From: Planctomycetota bacterium | Lineage (GTDB): Bacteria; Planctomycetota; Phycisphaerae; Phycisphaerales; SM1A02 | Assembly (NCBI GenBank): GCA_027618565.1 | Contig: JAQCEQ010000018.1 | Span: forward strand, 1 to 54,687 | Reading direction: 5' to 3' | Length of the DNA: 54,687 nt | Shown here: piece by piece, positions 1-7,754 of the stretch | Position numbering within the stretch: position 1 is the stretch's first letter | Layout: each line of letters opens with the position of its first letter | Made by a program: the position numbers and the translations under genes | The notes under the pieces: model-generated | Told to the model about the DNA's origin: nothing | The model's database searches: none | Seen by the model: only the letters and a program-made list of their open reading frames with translations

Positions 1-843
1 CCCCACGCCCCCCACGCCCCCAGGCCGACCACCCCCGGGTCGGCCAGGCGCACCGACCGCACCGCCACCAGCACCACCGCTGGTGGCACCTGTGCCCGTC
101 AGTTGCCCCGCCTCCGCGGCGGCGTCGGCGGCTTCCGCCGCCTGCGCGGCGATTTCTTCCTCGCTCGGCGGGACATAGAGCGCCTCCAGCCGCTCAATGG
201 GCACAACTGCGCGCAGGCTCACCATGTCGCGAGTGTCATCCCACGGGTCCACGCCAGGTGCGCGACCAGTCGCGGTGACCGTCAGCCGGAGCGCCCACGG
301 AACGCCGTCGATGTCGCTGTCCCACTCCTCGAACCAATCCCAGCCATCGAACGCCTCCACCTTGAGCGCCACGATCCCGTCGATCGCCGGGTCGGCCGTG
401 CCTCCCGCCGTGTCATAGCGATCGGGCACCTTGTCCGAGCGGATCCAGAGTGCGGAGCCGGCGGCATCGTCTTCCACCCGCACCTGCGTCTCATACTCCT
501 GGCCTTGCCCGCCGAAGCGTTCGTCGGTGAGTGGCCGGAGCACGGTGTTGAAGACGAGGAGATCGTCGCGGTCCAGTTCTCCCAGAGGCGTGTCGAACGA
601 ATCAGGAATGATCACGACGCGCGTGTCGAAGAGGTCGTCGGAACGAACCAGCCCCGCGACCTCCTTGCGCAGCCGCTCCACCGCCACATGCGCGCGGACC
701 GACGCGGTGCTTCGGACGGCCGCCACCTCGCGCGCACGACCCATCTGGGACATGGCGATGGTGATCGCACCAAGCACGATGATGGCCACCAAGCCGGCGA
801 CCAAGAGCTCGGCCAGGGTGAATCCTCGTCGTGTGTCAGCCAC
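1..843 (-). CDS. GspJ-like pseudopilin, partial (runs off left edge)
   Basis: The reading frame is open from a GTG at 843 to the window edge, giving 281 residues. It begins with a short basic leader and a class III prepilin signal (RRGFTLAELLVAG, cleavage expected after the Gly and before Phe, Glu at mature position 5). A hydrophobic helix follows. The body resembles minor pseudopilins of the GspJ type: after the helix come REVAAVRSTASVRAHVAVERL and a mostly beta, acidic domain. The visible end is Ala/Glu-rich and then Gly/Pro-rich (repeated GGG, GRPGG), which is longer and more disordered than usual for the family. The GTG overlaps the stop of the preceding GspI-like gene by 8 nt, so coupled translation is likely. 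The GspJ assignment rests on position after G-H-I and the signal; the fold was not verified. The 3' end is outside the window. Confidence 0.8.
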   Translation of the reverse strand, partial: MADTRRGFTLAELLVAGLVAIIVLGAITIAMSQMGRAREVAAVRSTASVRAHVAVERLRKEVAGLVRSDDLFDTRVVIIPDSFDTPLGELDRDDLLVFNTVLRPLTDERFGGQGQEYETQVRVEDDAAGSALWIRSDKVPDRYDTAGGTADPAIDGIVALKVEAFDGWDWFEEWDSDIDGVPWALRLTVTATGRAPGVDPWDDTRDMVSLRAVVPIERLEALYVPPSEEEIAAQAAEAADAAAEAGQLTGTGATSGGAGGGAVGAPGRPGGGRPGGVGGVG

Positions 844-1303
844 TGGTCTGCTCCTCCAGTTCGTCGTGCCGCTGCTCTCGATCAAAGGGCTCTTCGGGGC
901 GACGATCGCGATCCTCTTCCTCCATCTCCGGGCGCGGCGCGACCTTGGTCTCGCACTGGTGCCTGCGGCCCAGCGGGTCCGTCACCGTCGCAAGCACGGT
1001 TGCGGGGAGGCCCGGTGCCTCTGCGCCGTCGATGGCCACTTCGTAGGTGAAGTCTTGCCACGGGTCCTCGCAGGGACCGTTGAGGGGTCGGTAGAGGCCA
1101 AACTCGTCGGGACCCATGAGGACCACCTCGGAGAGCAATTCGTCCAGAATCGACGCTGCCGCAACCGCAAACTCGCCGCGCCGCTGGTTGGCCAGCGACT
1201 GCGACATGATGCTCACGATGGCCGCCATCCCGATCGCCAGCACGATGCCGGCCACCAAGACCTCGACCAGCGCAAAACCGCGGGTCGTCAATGGCTTCAC
1301 CAT
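836..1303 (-). CDS. GspI/PilV-like minor pseudopilin
   Basis: This 155-residue protein starts MVKPLTTRG followed by FALVEVLVAGIVLAIG, a class III prepilin signal with Gly before the cleavage site and Glu at mature position 5, then a single hydrophobic helix. Minor pseudopilins of the GspI type form the tip of the type II secretion pseudopilus with GspJ and GspK. The body is short, and the last 35 or so residues are strikingly charged (Glu/Asp/Arg-rich), unlike a standard GspI. The start ATG overlaps the stop of the upstream GspH-like gene by 7 nt and its own stop overlaps the GspJ-like GTG, so all are in one translationally coupled operon. A generic PilV-type annotation would also be reasonable. 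Confidence 0.78.
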   Translation of the reverse strand: MVKPLTTRGFALVEVLVAGIVLAIGMAAIVSIMSQSLANQRRGEFAVAAASILDELLSEVVLMGPDEFGLYRPLNGPCEDPWQDFTYEVAIDGAEAPGLPATVLATVTDPLGRRHQCETKVAPRPEMEEEDRDRRPEEPFDREQRHDELEEQTSG

Positions 1304-1869
1304 GGATCCTGGTCCCTTCCCTCGGCGTCTAAATCGATCAGCGCGCGGAGATCGGCGAGTTCGTTAGACGAGGCGTCCGAGTCCTTTCGCGGGCGGAGCG
1401 CGGTGGGAAGCAGCGTGACGGTGGTCTCGGCGCCGCCGTTGGAGAGCACCAGCGCAATGCTGGGTCGGATCGAGCCTGGAATGGTTGACACCAGAAACTC
1501 GTCAGGCGAGATCGGCTCCCCGTCCACCAAGACATCCAGCAACTCGATTTCGCCACCCAGCCGCAGCGGCAAGACCAGTTCCTCGCGCCGCCAGGCCGCG
1601 CGCTCGCCCTCTTCGGCCACCGCTTCGTCCATGACGACCAGGAACACGTCCGGCGAACCGGCTTCCCGCATCAGTCCCACTTGTCGGCTGCCGGTGCTGT
1701 CGCGGTACGCCAGCGCGGACAGCAATTGTTCGGCCTGCGCCACGGCGACCTCACCGCGGGCGCGGCTGATCCGGTTGATGCGCGGCAGCACGATGGCGGC
1801 CATGATGGCCACGATCGTGACGGCGATGATCACCTCGATCAGCGTGAAGGCTCGTCGGTCGCGAGTCAC
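1297..1869 (-). CDS. GspH-like minor pseudopilin
   Basis: I place the start at the GTG at 1869 (VTRDRR followed by AFTLIEVIIAVTIVAIM), giving 190 residues. This puts the prepilin cleavage motif six residues from the N-terminus; note Arg-Ala rather than Gly before Phe. A GGAGAG Shine-Dalgarno-like stretch lies about 10 nt upstream, and the gene begins 4 nt after the GspG stop. A frame extension to 1959 would add an improbable hydrophilic leader. The hydrophobic helix is followed by a domain of mixed strands ending in an acidic tail. In type II secretion, GspH sits near the pseudopilus tip. The assignment is from signal, size and operon position. Confidence 0.78.
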   Translation of the reverse strand: MTRDRRAFTLIEVIIAVTIVAIMAAIVLPRINRISRARGEVAVAQAEQLLSALAYRDSTGSRQVGLMREAGSPDVFLVVMDEAVAEEGERAAWRREELVLPLRLGGEIELLDVLVDGEPISPDEFLVSTIPGSIRPSIALVLSNGGAETTVTLLPTALRPRKDSDASSNELADLRALIDLDAEGRDQDPW

Positions 1870-1873
1870 CGGA

Positions 1874-2362
1874 TCACTTCTCTCCGTTGGTGATGTCCGC
1901 GTTTTCTCCCTCGCCGCCGGACTGCCCGTCAAGCCCGAACGAGACGATGTCAAAGTCAAAGTTCACTTCGCCAGGGATCACGAGCATGTATGGGTTTCCC
2001 CAGGGATCCAGGAGTGCCTTGACATTGGGGAGGTAGGGGTCATCACCTTCCACCAAGACCTCCAGGTCAAAGTCGTCCGACACGCCGCTCAACCCGTTCT
2101 CCGTGAGGTACAGCCGAACCTGCTGGGCCAGCTGTGCCGCCTCTGACCGCGCGCGATTCTCCTTGGCGCCGGATATGAACCTCCCAAGCCGCGGAACGAA
2201 GATCGCCGCCAGGATGGCGATGATCGTGACGGCGACGATGACCTCTATCAGCGTGAAGGCACGACGCGATGCGCGGCGGAAACCCGTCGGCCGCGGGAGA
2301 GGCGACTCCGCGTTGGGGGTGCGGAAGGATGGGTCGGTCGCAGTGGGGGTTGAGGCAAGCAT
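1874..2362 (-). CDS. gspG: Type II secretion major pseudopilin GspG
   Basis: This 162-residue protein has a class III signal (RRAFTLIEVIVAVTIIAIL) after an unusually long leader of about 34 residues that starts at the ATG at 2362. No better in-frame start with a ribosome site was seen. GspG is the major subunit of the pseudopilus that pushes substrates through the outer membrane. Family landmarks are visible after the helix: ENRARSEAAQLAQQVRLY, then LLDPWGNPYML, then a C-terminal SFGLDG...GEGENADI calcium-loop region, matching the conserved DPWG and SxGxDG...D motifs of the T2SG family. As in other GspG proteins, the residue before Phe is not a clean Gly (here Ala), which may affect processing. 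It is followed directly by the GspH-like gene. Confidence 0.92.
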   Translation of the reverse strand: MLASTPTATDPSFRTPNAESPLPRPTGFRRASRRAFTLIEVIVAVTIIAILAAIFVPRLGRFISGAKENRARSEAAQLAQQVRLYLTENGLSGVSDDFDLEVLVEGDDPYLPNVKALLDPWGNPYMLVIPGEVNFDFDIVSFGLDGQSGGEGENADITNGEK

Positions 2363-2428
2363 GGTGGTTTGGTGGGTGGTGGGAAGGAGAATCAGTCGGG
2401 GGAATGAGGCGTCTGGATGGAGACGGCA

Positions 2429-3682
2429 TCAGCCGCCTCCAAGCGCCTCCTGGAGCTGGAGGATTGGCAAGAGCATGCCCGCCAGCACGAAGCTGGCGAT
2501 GCCGGCCATGATGACAATCAGCAGTGGGGGGAGCAGGCTGGTGAACACCTTGAGCGAGGAATTCACTTGCCGGTCAAACGCACCCGCCGCGTGGATGAGC
2601 ATGTTCTCGAGGCGTCCGCTCTTTTCGCCGATGTTGACGATTTGCACCAAGAGCGGCGGGAAGAGCCCGCTCCGCTCCAGCGGGTCGGCCAGCGACGCGC
2701 CGCTGGAGACGCGATCCGTCACTTCGTCAATCGCGTTCATCATCGCGTGGTTCCCCAGCGTGTCGCGCACCACCTTGAGCGACGGCAGGATCGGAATGCC
2801 CGCAGAGACCAGGGTTCCAAGGGTCCGCGTGAATCGCGCCACGGCGATGTCTCGCATCAACTTGCCAAGGATCGGCACGCGAAGCACCCATCGGTCGAAC
2901 GTAAAGCGGTTGGCGGGCACCGCCATCCATTGGCGGGAGGAGTAGACCGCGCCCGCCACCGCCAAGAGGATGGCCCACCACCACCGCACGACCACGTCGG
3001 CAATCCCCAGGAGGATTCGGGTGGGCAGCGGCAATTCCAACTCGACCTGCCCGATGATGCCACTGAGAAGCCTGGGCAGCACGAACACGATCAGCACCAC
3101 CACGCTCATGGCGATCAGCCCGGCCACGATGAGTGGGTACACGGTGGCACCAATCACCTCGCGTCGCAACTCGACTTGCCTCTCGAGGAGGTCTGCCAGC
3201 TGGTGGAGGATCTCCGGCATGCGACCCGTCGTGTCAGCCGCACGGAGCATGCCCACCGTCATCTCGTCGAACGGCGCCCCGTAGTCCGCGGCGGCCTGGT
3301 GGAGCGGGCGACCCGCCTCCACGCGCTCGATGACGAAGTCCAGGAGGACCGGGAGCGCCTTGCCGGCAGCTTGCCTGCGAACCGTCTGGAGTGCCTGCAA
3401 GAGGGGCAATCCAGCCTCGGCGGCGGTAGCGATCTCGCGCACGAGATTGGCCAGGTCTGCCCGCTTGATGGAGGGCCGACCGGCGGCACGTCGCGTGGGA
3501 GCGGCACCCCCGCGGTGCGCTCTGGCCGCCTCGGCCCGGGCCGACCCCACGCTCTCCAGCTCCAGAGCCATGATGCCTAGGTGAGCCAGTTGACGCAGCG
3601 CCGCGCCCCGGTCAGCCGCCGCGACCGTGCCGACGGCACTGGCACCATCCGCGCCTATGTAGCGATAGCGGAATTCGCTCAC
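2429..3682 (-). CDS. gspF: Type II secretion inner membrane platform protein GspF
   Basis: This 417-residue protein has the usual length of the GspF/PilC family. The N-terminal cytoplasmic part starts MSEFRYRYIGADG, typical of GspF, followed by a T2SSF helical domain (ADLANLVREIATAAEAGLPLLQ, with RAADTTGRMPEIL). Two hydrophobic helices follow (around 180-205 and 225-245), then a second T2SSF domain (RFTRTLGTLVSAGIPIL, IGEKSGRLENML) and a C-terminal membrane segment. The two copies each show the (T/E)xxGRxxxxL signature. GspF is the inner-membrane platform that couples GspE ATP hydrolysis to pseudopilus growth. The start is a GTG; 60 nt separate it from the gspE stop. Confidence 0.95.
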   Translation of the reverse strand: MSEFRYRYIGADGASAVGTVAAADRGAALRQLAHLGIMALELESVGSARAEAARAHRGGAAPTRRAAGRPSIKRADLANLVREIATAAEAGLPLLQALQTVRRQAAGKALPVLLDFVIERVEAGRPLHQAAADYGAPFDEMTVGMLRAADTTGRMPEILHQLADLLERQVELRREVIGATVYPLIVAGLIAMSVVVLIVFVLPRLLSGIIGQVELELPLPTRILLGIADVVVRWWWAILLAVAGAVYSSRQWMAVPANRFTFDRWVLRVPILGKLMRDIAVARFTRTLGTLVSAGIPILPSLKVVRDTLGNHAMMNAIDEVTDRVSSGASLADPLERSGLFPPLLVQIVNIGEKSGRLENMLIHAAGAFDRQVNSSLKVFTSLLPPLLIVIMAGIASFVLAGMLLPILQLQEALGGG

Positions 3683-3742
3683 GCGACCCCCCGCCGTTCA
3701 GCGGTCAGGGCGAGCATCGTGGACACCGGGGACGGAAGTGGC

Positions 3743-5401
3743 TCACCCATCATCCACATCCTGCGTCGCCCGCAGGACCTCCGAGACGGTCGTGAATCCC
3801 TGCGCGGCCTTGATCATGCCGTCATCGCGCATGTTGAGGAAATCGTTACCGACATGATCGCGAAGTCGACTCGAATTCTGGTTGGAACTCACGGCCGCGC
3901 GAAGCGCCGTCGTCATCCGAACCAGCTCGAAGAAGCCGATGCGGCCGCGGAATCCGCTCCCCTTGCACTCATCGCACCCGGCGCCTGCGAAGGCGCCGTG
4001 CTGGGCGAACAACTCGCGCTCGTCGTCACTGAGGCGCGCAAGGAGGTCCTCGCCCAATGGCGAACTGACGCGGCAGGCCTGGCAGACCCGACGACCCAGG
4101 CGCTGCGCGAGAAGGCCCTCCAGGACGCTGGCCACCAGGTAGGGCTCGGCACCCATGTCCACCATGCGGCCCACGGAACTGAGCGCATCATTCGTGTGCA
4201 GCGTGGAGAGGATCAAGTGACCCGTCAACGCAGAGCGGATGGCGATGTCCACGGTCTCGGCATCGCGAATCTCGCCCACCAGGACGACATCGGGATCTTG
4301 GCGCAGGATGGCGCGCAGCCCCGTGGCGAAAGTCAGCCCACGCTTGGGATTCACCGGGATCTGGTTGATGCCGTTCAGTTCGTACTCGACGGGATCCTCG
4401 ATGGTGAGGATCTTCTTCCGCGGGTCATAGAGTTTGGAAAGCGCGGCGTACAGCGTCGTCGTCTTTCCCGAGCCCGTGGGCCCCGTCACCAGGAGCAGCC
4501 CGTGTGGCTTCTCGATGAGGCGATCCATGGCGCGTCGATGCACCTCGTTCATGCCCAGGCTCTGCAGGTTGAGCTGCAGATTGGACTTGTCCAGGATGCG
4601 CATCACGATGCTCTCGCCATAGATCGTGGGCACCGTCGAGACACGGATGTCCACCTTGCGCCCCTCAAACCGCAGGGCGATGTGCCCATCTTGCGGCACA
4701 TATCGCTCGGCGATGTTCATCTGCGCCATGATCTTGACGCGGCCGACGATGGCGGCCTGCAGGTGCTTGGGCGGCTGCTGCTGCTCCACCAGCACGCCGT
4801 CGATCCGGTACTTGACCTTGAGTTCGCTCTCGAACGGCTCCACATGGACATCCGATGCGCGGGTCTGGATCGCCTCCAGGAGAAGGAGGTTGACCAGGTT
4901 GACCAGCGTCGGCTGCTCGGCCATCCGGTGGAGGTCATCAGCCTCGATGGCGTCCAGGTTGTGTTCCACCTCGGGAGCGGACTCATCCTCGCCACCCAGG
5001 CTCTCCGCCATGCGCGCGGCGGTGGTTCCGTACGCCTTCCGTACCAGTTCCCGGAAGACATCTTTCGGCACGGCGGCGCGGGTGACCCGCTTGCGCGTGA
5101 TCGCAGCGACTTCATCGACGGCCGTCAGGTTGAAGGGATCCTCGAGCGCCACCACCAGCCTCGACCCATCCAGGCGGATGGGCACGATTCCAAGTCGCAC
5201 CGCTCGCGATGCGTCCAGGCAGGCCACCGCGGCCGGCTCCGGGTCCATGGCTTTCTCGATGAACTCGATCCCAAGAGCCGCACACCGGCGCTGCAGCTGC
5301 TCGGGGGCGGTGATCGCCACGGAGTCGAGGCCACCCTCGGCATGTGGCTCCGCAGCGCCTCCGGGAAGCGGCATTGAGAGTCGGTCGTAGAGTTCATCCA
5401 C
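3743..5401 (-). CDS. gspE: Type II secretion assembly ATPase GspE
   Basis: This 552-residue AAA-type secretion ATPase has an N-terminal MshEN/GspE-N type region (about 25-125), then the catalytic core. Visible motifs are Walker A GPTGSGKTTT (about 307-316), the Asp box (ILTIEDPVEYE), Walker B DPDVVLVGEIRD (about 369-380) and the His box (ILSTLHTND). A Cys-rich zinc element has CxxC at about 440-443 and CxxC at 476-479, as in GspE/PilB. It powers pseudopilus assembly at the cytoplasmic face. The GTG at 5401 has a GAGGA ribosome site about 10 nt upstream. It is the first gene of the secretion operon running leftwards. The secretin (GspD) and GspC/K/L/M genes are not in the window. Confidence 0.96.
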   Translation of the reverse strand: MDELYDRLSMPLPGGAAEPHAEGGLDSVAITAPEQLQRRCAALGIEFIEKAMDPEPAAVACLDASRAVRLGIVPIRLDGSRLVVALEDPFNLTAVDEVAAITRKRVTRAAVPKDVFRELVRKAYGTTAARMAESLGGEDESAPEVEHNLDAIEADDLHRMAEQPTLVNLVNLLLLEAIQTRASDVHVEPFESELKVKYRIDGVLVEQQQPPKHLQAAIVGRVKIMAQMNIAERYVPQDGHIALRFEGRKVDIRVSTVPTIYGESIVMRILDKSNLQLNLQSLGMNEVHRRAMDRLIEKPHGLLLVTGPTGSGKTTTLYAALSKLYDPRKKILTIEDPVEYELNGINQIPVNPKRGLTFATGLRAILRQDPDVVLVGEIRDAETVDIAIRSALTGHLILSTLHTNDALSSVGRMVDMGAEPYLVASVLEGLLAQRLGRRVCQACRVSSPLGEDLLARLSDDERELFAQHGAFAGAGCDECKGSGFRGRIGFFELVRMTTALRAAVSSNQNSSRLRDHVGNDFLNMRDDGMIKAAQGFTTVSEVLRATQDVDDG

Positions 5402-5455
5402 AGTCGGTGATCCTCGTTCGGTCCATCCAAGAACCGTGCGTCCGGCGGCGGTGCG

Positions 5456-6826
5456 TCACTCAATCGTCGGCGGGGCATCCATGGGAGCGCCGCCGCGGGG
5501 CGGGCGTGCCGGTCCGCCTGGCGCGCCGCCTGGACGTGTGGGTCGGCCGGTGTCGCCAAAGTTGGTATTGCTGTGGGATTGATCTCCCGCATCGCCGAAA
5601 CGGTTGTTCACCTTGCCGCTAGACCGCTCGTCCGCCTTTCCGGGACTGGATCGCTTGAGCAATACGGGTACCTGCTCAAGTTGTTCCGGGGTGAGGATGT
5701 CGCGCAGCCGCGTGGCGGCCTCGTCCTGGATGGTCTCCCGCCGCGCCGCCTCGATGCGGAAGGTGTCCGCGGGCTTGGTGGCGGGCGACTCTCCGCGCGC
5801 TCGAGCCGTGGCGGCATTGGCCGTGGCCAGTTCCCGCTCAGGCTCCTCCCTCTGGAGGATCGTGCGCAGCTTCGCCTCGAGCGTGTCCATCGCCAAGACA
5901 TACTGGTCGCGGGTCTCCAGCACGGCGCTCAGCTGCTCTTCCGTCAGGGAATCGATCGCAAGCACCTGCTCGAAGACAGTCATGAAGGTTCTGGCCCGGT
6001 AGGCCTTCGGGTAGGCCGCACGCAGCGCGGCCTGGCGGAAGGTCGCACCCCACTCCGCGCCCAGCGCCGCCGTCAGCTCCTCGATGTGCCTGTCCTGGAC
6101 GATTCTCAAGGCCACGCGTGAATCGAGGATCTTGCCGAGCCCGGACAGGCCGCGCGCCGTATCACCTCCTATGAGCGCCTCCCGCAGGTCGGCCTGCGCC
6201 TCGCCGGCCTTGAGGTCCCTGGCGGTGAGTCCATCGTCCAGCTGAAGCTCGTAGGCGAGAAATGCCTCTTCCGCACCGCGGCGCAGGTCCAGGGGAAGGT
6301 CGATCTGCTTCGAGACGAGGATCAGGTCCACGCCCTCGCCGCTCAACACGCTGTCGGGGAGGATCTTCTCTCGTCGAAGCGCCCGCTCAAGCGCGGGCCA
6401 GCGAGCGGTCTGGTCATCGCTCAGCTGGATCCTGACATCGTCCTCGAAGCGCTTGGCGATCTTCGACTTTTCCAGCTCCCACTCCTGGAAGGGGACCAGC
6501 AACTGCCGCATGGCGTCGTCCTGTCCACCGGCCGCCAGTTGGCCGGAGATGTCCATGAGTCGGTTGCGGAACGACGCTTCGCCGGCGCGGTAGTCCGTCT
6601 GGTAGTCGTCCAGCAGCACCTCCACGATGGGCTTCTGCCACTCCTCCAGGGCGAGGATCTCGTTGAGCAGTTCGGCATCGCGCGCGAGGTAGTCCGGCTG
6701 GAATGCCTTGCGGAAGCCGGCCTCGCCGCCGAACTGGGCGTTCGCCGACGAAGTCAAGAGCGGAGCGAGGGATGCGACAAGCGTGAGTGCCATCGCGCGC
6801 GAGATCGATCGAATCACGGTCTTCAT
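5456..6826 (-). CDS. Exported helical protein with LTxxQ-like motifs, function unknown
   Basis: This 456-residue protein begins with a clear Sec signal peptide ending in SSANA|QFGG (about residue 30). The mature part is almost entirely charged helix. It contains three short motifs resembling the LTxxQ repeat of Spy/CpxP-type periplasmic proteins: LSDDQTARWPAL, LTEEQLSAVLETRDQY and LTPEQLEQVPVLL. The last 70 or so residues are low complexity, with Asn/Gly and then Pro/Gly/Arg-rich stretches (GGAPGGPARPPRGG). It lies 54 nt upstream of gspE on the same strand, so it may share a transcript with the secretion genes. A periplasmic chaperone or sensor role is only a guess from the motifs; no enzymatic motif is visible. 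Confidence 0.75.
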   Translation of the reverse strand: MKTVIRSISRAMALTLVASLAPLLTSSANAQFGGEAGFRKAFQPDYLARDAELLNEILALEEWQKPIVEVLLDDYQTDYRAGEASFRNRLMDISGQLAAGGQDDAMRQLLVPFQEWELEKSKIAKRFEDDVRIQLSDDQTARWPALERALRREKILPDSVLSGEGVDLILVSKQIDLPLDLRRGAEEAFLAYELQLDDGLTARDLKAGEAQADLREALIGGDTARGLSGLGKILDSRVALRIVQDRHIEELTAALGAEWGATFRQAALRAAYPKAYRARTFMTVFEQVLAIDSLTEEQLSAVLETRDQYVLAMDTLEAKLRTILQREEPERELATANAATARARGESPATKPADTFRIEAARRETIQDEAATRLRDILTPEQLEQVPVLLKRSSPGKADERSSGKVNNRFGDAGDQSHSNTNFGDTGRPTRPGGAPGGPARPPRGGAPMDAPPTIE

Positions 6827-6947
6827 GGGTTATTCCTGACTATCGGGAAACGAGGATGCTGACCATTCATGACGGCAAACTCGGCAATCAGGGCTTCGTG
6901 GCTGAGCGATTGACAGATATTCGCGAGGCGAGCGCGACGCGCATCAA

Positions 6948-6985
6948 TAGTCCAATAACACCATTCAAGACGTGTTATAGGACTA
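6948..6985. repeat. AT-rich inverted repeat
   Basis: Arms at 6948-6961 (TAGTCCAATAACAC) and 6972-6985 pair at 13 of 14 positions around a 10-nt loop. It sits in the 184-nt space between the scoA-like stop and the start of the exported protein gene, both on the minus strand. There is no T-run on either side, so it is not a standard intrinsic terminator. The right arm read on the minus strand contains TATAAC, which resembles a -10 element. It could be an operator or part of a promoter for the downstream gene. Nothing else recognisable was seen in this gap. Confidence 0.5.
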
Positions 6986-7010
6986 CAGAGAGTCTTTTGG
7001 CACCTTGCCG

Positions 7011-7706
7011 TCAGCCGCGCACCGTGCGCTGCTCGATCCGCTTCACCGGGACGGTCACCACGATGCGATCGACGAAGATCCCTGGGGTGTGGACATGGTC
7101 GGGGTCCAGTTGGCCCGGCTCGACCAACTCCTCCACTTCGGCAACCGTCACGGCGCCAGCCGTGGCAGCCATGGGGTTGAAGTTCCGGGCTGTGCGCCGG
7201 AAGATGAGGTTTCCCGTCCGGTCGGCCTTCCAAGCCTTCACCAGTGCCAGGTCTGCCCGGATTCCGCGTTCGAGCACGAAACTCTCGCCGTCGAAGTCCA
7301 TGTGTGGCTTCCCCTCCGCGATCACCGTCCCCACGCCTGTTTTGGTGAAGAAGCCCGGAATGCCCGCGCCTCCGGCACGGAGCCTTTCGGCCAGGGTTCC
7401 CTGGGGGCAGAACTCAAGTTCCAGTTCGCCGCTCATGAACTGCCGCTCAAACTCTGCGTTCTCCCCCACATAACTGGACACCATCTTGCGGATCTGCCGG
7501 GTCTGCAGGAGCAGCCCCAACCCCCAATCGTCCACCCCGGCATTGTTGCTCACCGCCGTCAGGCCGCGAACACCGCTGTCGCGAAGGGCGACAATCAGTT
7601 GCTCCGGAATCCCGCACAGGCCAAACCCGCCCACCGCCACGGTCATGCCATCTCGAACGATGCCTTGAAGCGCGGAGGCGGGGGACTGGAAGACCTTGTT
7701 CAACAT
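7011..7706 (-). CDS. scoA: 3-oxoacid CoA-transferase subunit A
   Basis: This 231-residue protein matches the alpha subunit of succinyl-CoA:3-ketoacid CoA-transferase. These enzymes move CoA between succinyl-CoA and acetoacetate (or related acids) as alpha/beta pairs. Visible landmarks are [35 protein letters not shown], the glycine-rich [16 protein letters not shown] segment, and [22 protein letters not shown]. Length is normal for a separate A subunit. The catalytic glutamate is on subunit B, which normally follows A directly, often overlapping it. Here A is followed by 184 nt of non-coding DNA and an unrelated gene, and the gene upstream is divergent, so no B subunit is adjacent. The partner must be elsewhere or absent. 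Confidence 0.9.
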   Translation of the reverse strand: MLNKVFQSPASALQGIVRDGMTVAVGGFGLCGIPEQLIVALRDSGVRGLTAVSNNAGVDDWGLGLLLQTRQIRKMVSSYVGENAEFERQFMSGELELEFCPQGTLAERLRAGGAGIPGFFTKTGVGTVIAEGKPHMDFDGESFVLERGIRADLALVKAWKADRTGNLIFRRTARNFNPMAATAGAVTVAEVEELVEPGQLDPDHVHTPGIFVDRIVVTVPVKRIEQRTVRG

Positions 7707-7754
7707 GGGAGGCGGACGATACGGCGGGTGAGCCGACTCGGCTAGCGTGGCCGC

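Noticed and set aside
431-2146. Long plus-strand frame opposite the pseudopilin genes
   Set aside because: It lies antisense to genes with clear prepilin motifs, has no recognisable domain and shows the Arg/Ser-rich composition typical of shadow frames in GC-rich DNA.
3581-5377. 598-codon plus-strand frame opposite gspE
   Set aside because: It mirrors the gspE frame; the sense strand has full Walker and zinc motifs, and the antisense product is His/Arg/Asp-rich with no motif.
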